Part shown: positions 61,015 through 64,000 of the stretch, one piece after another | How positions within the stretch are numbered: position 1 is the first letter of the stretch | Layout: each line of letters starts with the position of its first letter | Source: Longispora fulva | GTDB taxonomy: Bacteria > Actinomycetota > Actinomycetes > Mycobacteriales > Micromonosporaceae | Length of the DNA stretch: 64,000 nucleotides | Reading direction: 5' to 3' | Assembly: GCF_015751905.1 (NCBI RefSeq) | Contig: NZ_JADOUF010000001.1 | Span: 5,952,001 to 6,016,000, forward strand | Notes under the pieces: generated by a model | Database searches by the model: none | What the model was told of the DNA's origin: nothing | Seen by the model: only the letters and a program-made list of their open reading frames with translations | Translations under genes and position numbers: made by a program

Positions 61015-62745
61015 ATGAAGCGACTACTCCTCGCGACGACAGCGGTGGCCCTCGCCGCCGGCATGTTCGCGGCGCAGCCGGCCACCGCCGGTCGCCCCCA
61101 CGACCTCGCCGACCTGCAGATCCTCGCGATCAACGACTTCCACGGCAACCTCGAGCCCCCGACCGGCTCCTCGGGCGTCGTCACCACCCTCGATGCCTCC
61201 GGTGCCACGGTGAAGGTCCCGGCCGGTGGCGTGGAGTACCTGGCCACGCACCTGAAGAACGCCCGGGTCGGCAACCCGAACACCACCACGGTCGGCGCTG
61301 GCGACCTGATCGGCGCGAGCCCGCTGCTGTCGGCGGCGTTCCACGACGAGCCCAGTGTCAACGCGCTCGGCGACCTCGGCCTGGAGGCCACGGCCGTCGG
61401 CAACCACGAGTTCGACGAGGGCTCCGCCGAGCTGCTGCGCATGCAGGGCGGCGGCTGCCACCCGACCGACGGCTGTGCCGACCCGGCGGCGCCGTTCCAG
61501 GGGGCCAAGTTCCAGTACCTGGCGGCGAACGTCGTGGACACCGCGGCCCAGAAGACCGTCCTGCCGCCCTACTGGGTCAAGGACTTCGGCAACGGCGCCA
61601 AGGTCGGTTTCATCGGCATGACGCTGCGCGGCACCCCGGACATCGTCACCAAGTCCGGCATCGCCGGCCTGCGGTTCGACGACGAGGTCACCACGGCCAA
61701 CCACTACGTCAGCGAGCTGCGGCTGCAGGGCGTCATGGCGATCGTCGTGCTGCTGCACGAGGGCGGCGTGCCGGTCAGCCAGGTCTACAACTACGACTGC
61801 AACGCCGGTGGCAACCTCGGCCTGAGCGGTCCCATCGTGGACATCGCCAAGAAGCTCAGCCCCTCGATCGACCTCGTCATCACCGGGCACACCCACCAGT
61901 CCTACGCCTGCTCGATCCCCGACCCGATGGGCCGGCCGCGCATGGTGACGAGCGCTGGCTCGTACGGGCGCGAGTACACCGACGTGCGGCTGAAGTTCGA
62001 CATCGACAAGAACGACATCGTCCAGGTCACCGCGCAGAACAAGATCGTGACCCGGGACGTCCCGAAGGACCCGACGGCCACGGCACTCGTGACCAAGTAC
62101 AAGACCCTGATCGCGCCGATCGCGAACCGGAAACTCGGTTACATTGCCGGCGACGTTCAGAAGGCCGTTTCCTCCACTGTCGAGACCCCGCTCGGTGACC
62201 TGATCGCCGACGCGCAGCTCGCCGCGACTTCCGCGCCGGACAAGGGTGGCGCGCAGATCGCATTGATGAATCCCGGTGGCATTCGGGCCGACCTGACCTA
62301 CGCGCAGTCCGGCTCCGAGGGCAACGGGGTCGTGACCTACGCCGAGGCGTTCACCGTCCAGCCGTTCAACAACTACGTGGACACCGTGAGCCTGACCGGC
62401 GCCCAGATCGTCACCGTGCTGGGCCAGCAGTTCACCGGGACCAACTCCGGTGTGGCGAAGAAGGTTCTGCAGGTCTCGACCGGTTTCACGTACACGGTGA
62501 CGGGTCTGCTGACCGTGTCCGACGTGCGCCTCAACGGCGTGCCGCTGGATCCGGCCGCGACCTACCGGGTGTCCATCAACTCGTTCCTCGCCGACGGCGG
62601 TGACGGCTTCCCCGAGCTCGCCAAGCACACCAACAAGCTCGTCGGGCCGCTGGACATCGACACGTTCGCCGCCTACATGGCCGCGAACTCCTCGGCCGCG
62701 AATCCCTACCCGGTTCCGGCCGCGACGCGGATCACGTTCCAATAA
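61015..62745 (+). CDS. Secreted bifunctional metallophosphatase/5'-nucleotidase
   Basis: The ATG at 61015 starts a signal peptide (LLLATTAVALAAGMFAAQPA, cut near residue 25). The 576-residue protein has LAINDFHGNLEP, GAGDLIGASPLLSA, the GNHEFDEG metal motif and VVLLHEGGVP, then TGHTHQSYAC. The C-terminal 5'-nucleotidase domain has LGDLIADAQLAAT, MNPGGIRADL and EAFTVQPFNNYVD. It releases nucleosides and phosphate outside the cell. Confidence 0.93.
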   Translation: MKRLLLATTAVALAAGMFAAQPATAGRPHDLADLQILAINDFHGNLEPPTGSSGVVTTLDASGATVKVPAGGVEYLATHLKNARVGNPNTTTVGAGDLIGASPLLSAAFHDEPSVNALGDLGLEATAVGNHEFDEGSAELLRMQGGGCHPTDGCADPAAPFQGAKFQYLAANVVDTAAQKTVLPPYWVKDFGNGAKVGFIGMTLRGTPDIVTKSGIAGLRFDDEVTTANHYVSELRLQGVMAIVVLLHEGGVPVSQVYNYDCNAGGNLGLSGPIVDIAKKLSPSIDLVITGHTHQSYACSIPDPMGRPRMVTSAGSYGREYTDVRLKFDIDKNDIVQVTAQNKIVTRDVPKDPTATALVTKYKTLIAPIANRKLGYIAGDVQKAVSSTVETPLGDLIADAQLAATSAPDKGGAQIALMNPGGIRADLTYAQSGSEGNGVVTYAEAFTVQPFNNYVDTVSLTGAQIVTVLGQQFTGTNSGVAKKVLQVSTGFTYTVTGLLTVSDVRLNGVPLDPAATYRVSINSFLADGGDGFPELAKHTNKLVGPLDIDTFAAYMAANSSAANPYPVPAATRITFQ

Positions 62746-62757
62746 ACCCTTTTCGTC

Positions 62758-62787
62758 GGTGCCCCGGAAGATCTTTTCCGGGGCACC
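62758..62787. terminator. Terminator after the nucleotidase
   Basis: GGTGCCCCGGAA and TTCCGGGGCACC are perfect 12-bp arms with loop GATCTT, then TTCGTGT. Confidence 0.85.
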
Positions 62788-62934
62788 TTCGTGTAACAGA
62801 AGCGTTATCCAATGGCCGCTCTACCTTAATCCCCCCTTGAGGAGCCCTCTGCCAGTCTCTGGACTACCCGCGCCATCCGATGTGAGATCCCTCATGCATC
62901 GGCCGGCGGGGTCCCAGACTGAAGGGGAGGAACC

Positions 62935-64000
62935 GTGCGACGACGCACAAGAGTTCTCGTGGCCGGGGTCGCGTCCGGCCTTCTTATGGCGGGCATGGCC
63001 GCCGCCGCCGTGCAGGCGCATCCCGGCGGCCCGGCCGCCCAGCCGCCGGCCTCCGACGAGCAGCGCACCAGCCGTCCCGACGAGATGCTCACGGCCGGGA
63101 TGGCCAAGGAGCGCGCGCAGAAGCTTGAGGCGCTCAACGCGATCGTCAAGGACCCGACGAAGCTCGTGAAGCGCGGCGAGTCCTCCGGCGTCCAGCTGCC
63201 CAACGGCAAGTGGGTCCAGTGGGGAACGCCGAAGACGGCGCACATCTTCACCCTGCTCGCCGAGTTCGGCGACGCGACCCCGGACGGCGGTGCCCCCGGT
63301 CCGGCGCACAACCTGATCCCGGAGCCTGACCGCACCAAGGACAACTCGACGCTGTGGAACAAGGACTCCAGCCAGGCGTACTTCCAGAACACGCTGTTCT
63401 CGAAGTCCGGTGGCGACTCGATGTCCGACTTCTACCTGCGGCAGTCCTCGGGCCGCTACACCGTCACCGGTGAGGTCACCCCGTGGGTGAAGCTGCCGGC
63501 GAACGCCACCCGGTACGGCAAGAACGACCACACCGACGCCGTGCGCTACGGCGCGCTGGTCAAGGACACGGTCGACGCGTGGTACGCGCAGCAGAAGGCC
63601 GCCGGCCGGACCGACGCGCAGATCAAGACCTACCTGCAGCAGTTCGACCAGTGGGACCGCAACGACTTCGACGGCGACGGCAACTTCGACGAGCCCGACG
63701 GCTACCTGGACCACGTCCAGATCATCCACGCGGGTGAGGGCGAGGAGGCCGGTGGCGGCGCCCAGGGCGACGACGCGATCTGGTCGCACTCCTGGTCGGC
63801 CTTCGGCAGCGACGCCGGCGCGACCGGCCCGGCGGGCAACCTGCAGGGTGGTGTCCAGTTCGGTAACACCGGCATCTGGGCCGGCCGCTACACCACCGAG
63901 CCGGAGAACGGCGGGCTCGGCGTCTTCTGCCACGAGTACGGCCACGACATCGGCCTGCCCGACTACTACGACACCGACGGTGGCGACAACGGCACCGGCT
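62935..64000 (+). CDS. Secreted M6 (immune inhibitor A-like) metalloprotease, cut by window end
   Basis: The GTG at 62935 with GGGGAGG in front starts a signal peptide (VLVAGVASGLLMAGMAAAAV). A propeptide-like helical segment and the M6 catalytic domain follow, with KTAHIFTLLAEFGD, DFDGDGNFDEPDGYLDHVQI and the zinc site GVFCHEYGHDIGLPDYYD. The frame is open to the last base of the window, so the C-terminus, probably with immune-inhibitor-A-like or PKD modules, is missing. Confidence 0.92.
   Translation, partial: MRRRTRVLVAGVASGLLMAGMAAAAVQAHPGGPAAQPPASDEQRTSRPDEMLTAGMAKERAQKLEALNAIVKDPTKLVKRGESSGVQLPNGKWVQWGTPKTAHIFTLLAEFGDATPDGGAPGPAHNLIPEPDRTKDNSTLWNKDSSQAYFQNTLFSKSGGDSMSDFYLRQSSGRYTVTGEVTPWVKLPANATRYGKNDHTDAVRYGALVKDTVDAWYAQQKAAGRTDAQIKTYLQQFDQWDRNDFDGDGNFDEPDGYLDHVQIIHAGEGEEAGGGAQGDDAIWSHSWSAFGSDAGATGPAGNLQGGVQFGNTGIWAGRYTTEPENGGLGVFCHEYGHDIGLPDYYDTDGGDNGTG

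Overview
The window is very GC-rich. Gene order and protein families point to a filamentous actinomycete, most likely of the Micromonosporaceae or a relative. Evidence includes a BldG orthologue, an AfsR-like SARP/NB-ARC/TPR regulator, an MFS/thymidylate-kinase fusion, a lysine-tailed topoisomerase I, a tad pilus cluster next to a septum-site (Ssd) homologue, and an actinomycete integrative and conjugative element (AICE) in a tRNA gene. No ribosomal RNA or CRISPR array is present.

Bases 1 to about 12,252 are one end of an AICE inserted at the 3' end of tRNA-Thr(CGT) (12253-12325, minus). A tyrosine integrase with an added GntR-type domain lies just inside. Further in come a cargo module (YaaC-like protein, SLATT-like two-helix membrane protein, 97-aa unknown), a regulator/NUDIX pair resembling an AICE immunity module, an XRE regulator and an excisionase flanking a 12-bp iteron array, and then a translationally coupled minus-strand transfer operon (DUF6284-like protein, small membrane proteins, SpdB-like protein, 54-aa protein, FtsK/TraB translocase, small zinc-motif and membrane proteins, HNH-like protein). 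The far end, the second att site and any replication initiator lie left of the window.

Bases 12,481-20,534 hold a metallophosphoesterase, a secreted serine protease, RicT/PSP1, and an MFS gene divergent from a MarR-DHA2 exporter operon, with a palindromic repeat array between them. Bases 20,643-34,700 contain holB, the MFS-tmk fusion, a D-threonine-aldolase-like enzyme, the AfsR-like regulator, a secreted ricin-type lectin, a TetR regulator, an aldonolactone oxidase and topA. Bases 34,755-45,560 contain a lipoprotein, a methyltransferase, the proton-pumping pyrophosphatase hppA, an alpha/beta hydrolase, a large secreted repeat protein, an anti-sigma factor with its BldG antagonist, and an MrfA-like helicase.

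Bases 45,783-50,545 are a minus-strand tad-type pilus operon (ssd, tadA, tadB, tadC, DUF4244 pilin-like, TadE, a second TadE-like gene that has lost its stop). A cluster of DnaA-box-like sites lies just upstream. A HAD phosphatase follows, then a LacI/GH29/GH35 sugar-utilisation group, a 6PGDH-fold oxidoreductase, a Pro-rich membrane protein, a degenerate Fic-like protein, acs, a secreted 5'-nucleotidase and the start of a secreted M6 metalloprotease. The order holB-tmk-topA-hppA-bldG-helicase-tad-ssd-HAD-acs is, from memory, the conserved chromosomal order also seen around topA/bldG/acs in Streptomyces coelicolor and around Rv3644c-Rv3667 in Mycobacterium tuberculosis. The chromosomal part therefore looks like conserved backbone with lineage-specific insertions, and the AICE is the accessory region.

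The best candidates for undescribed biology are the AICE cargo module, the integrase-GntR fusion, the CTAG-rich repeat cluster beside traB, the duplicated hairpin element around the 54-aa gene, the DnaA-box cluster upstream of ssd/tad, and the palindromic array before marR.
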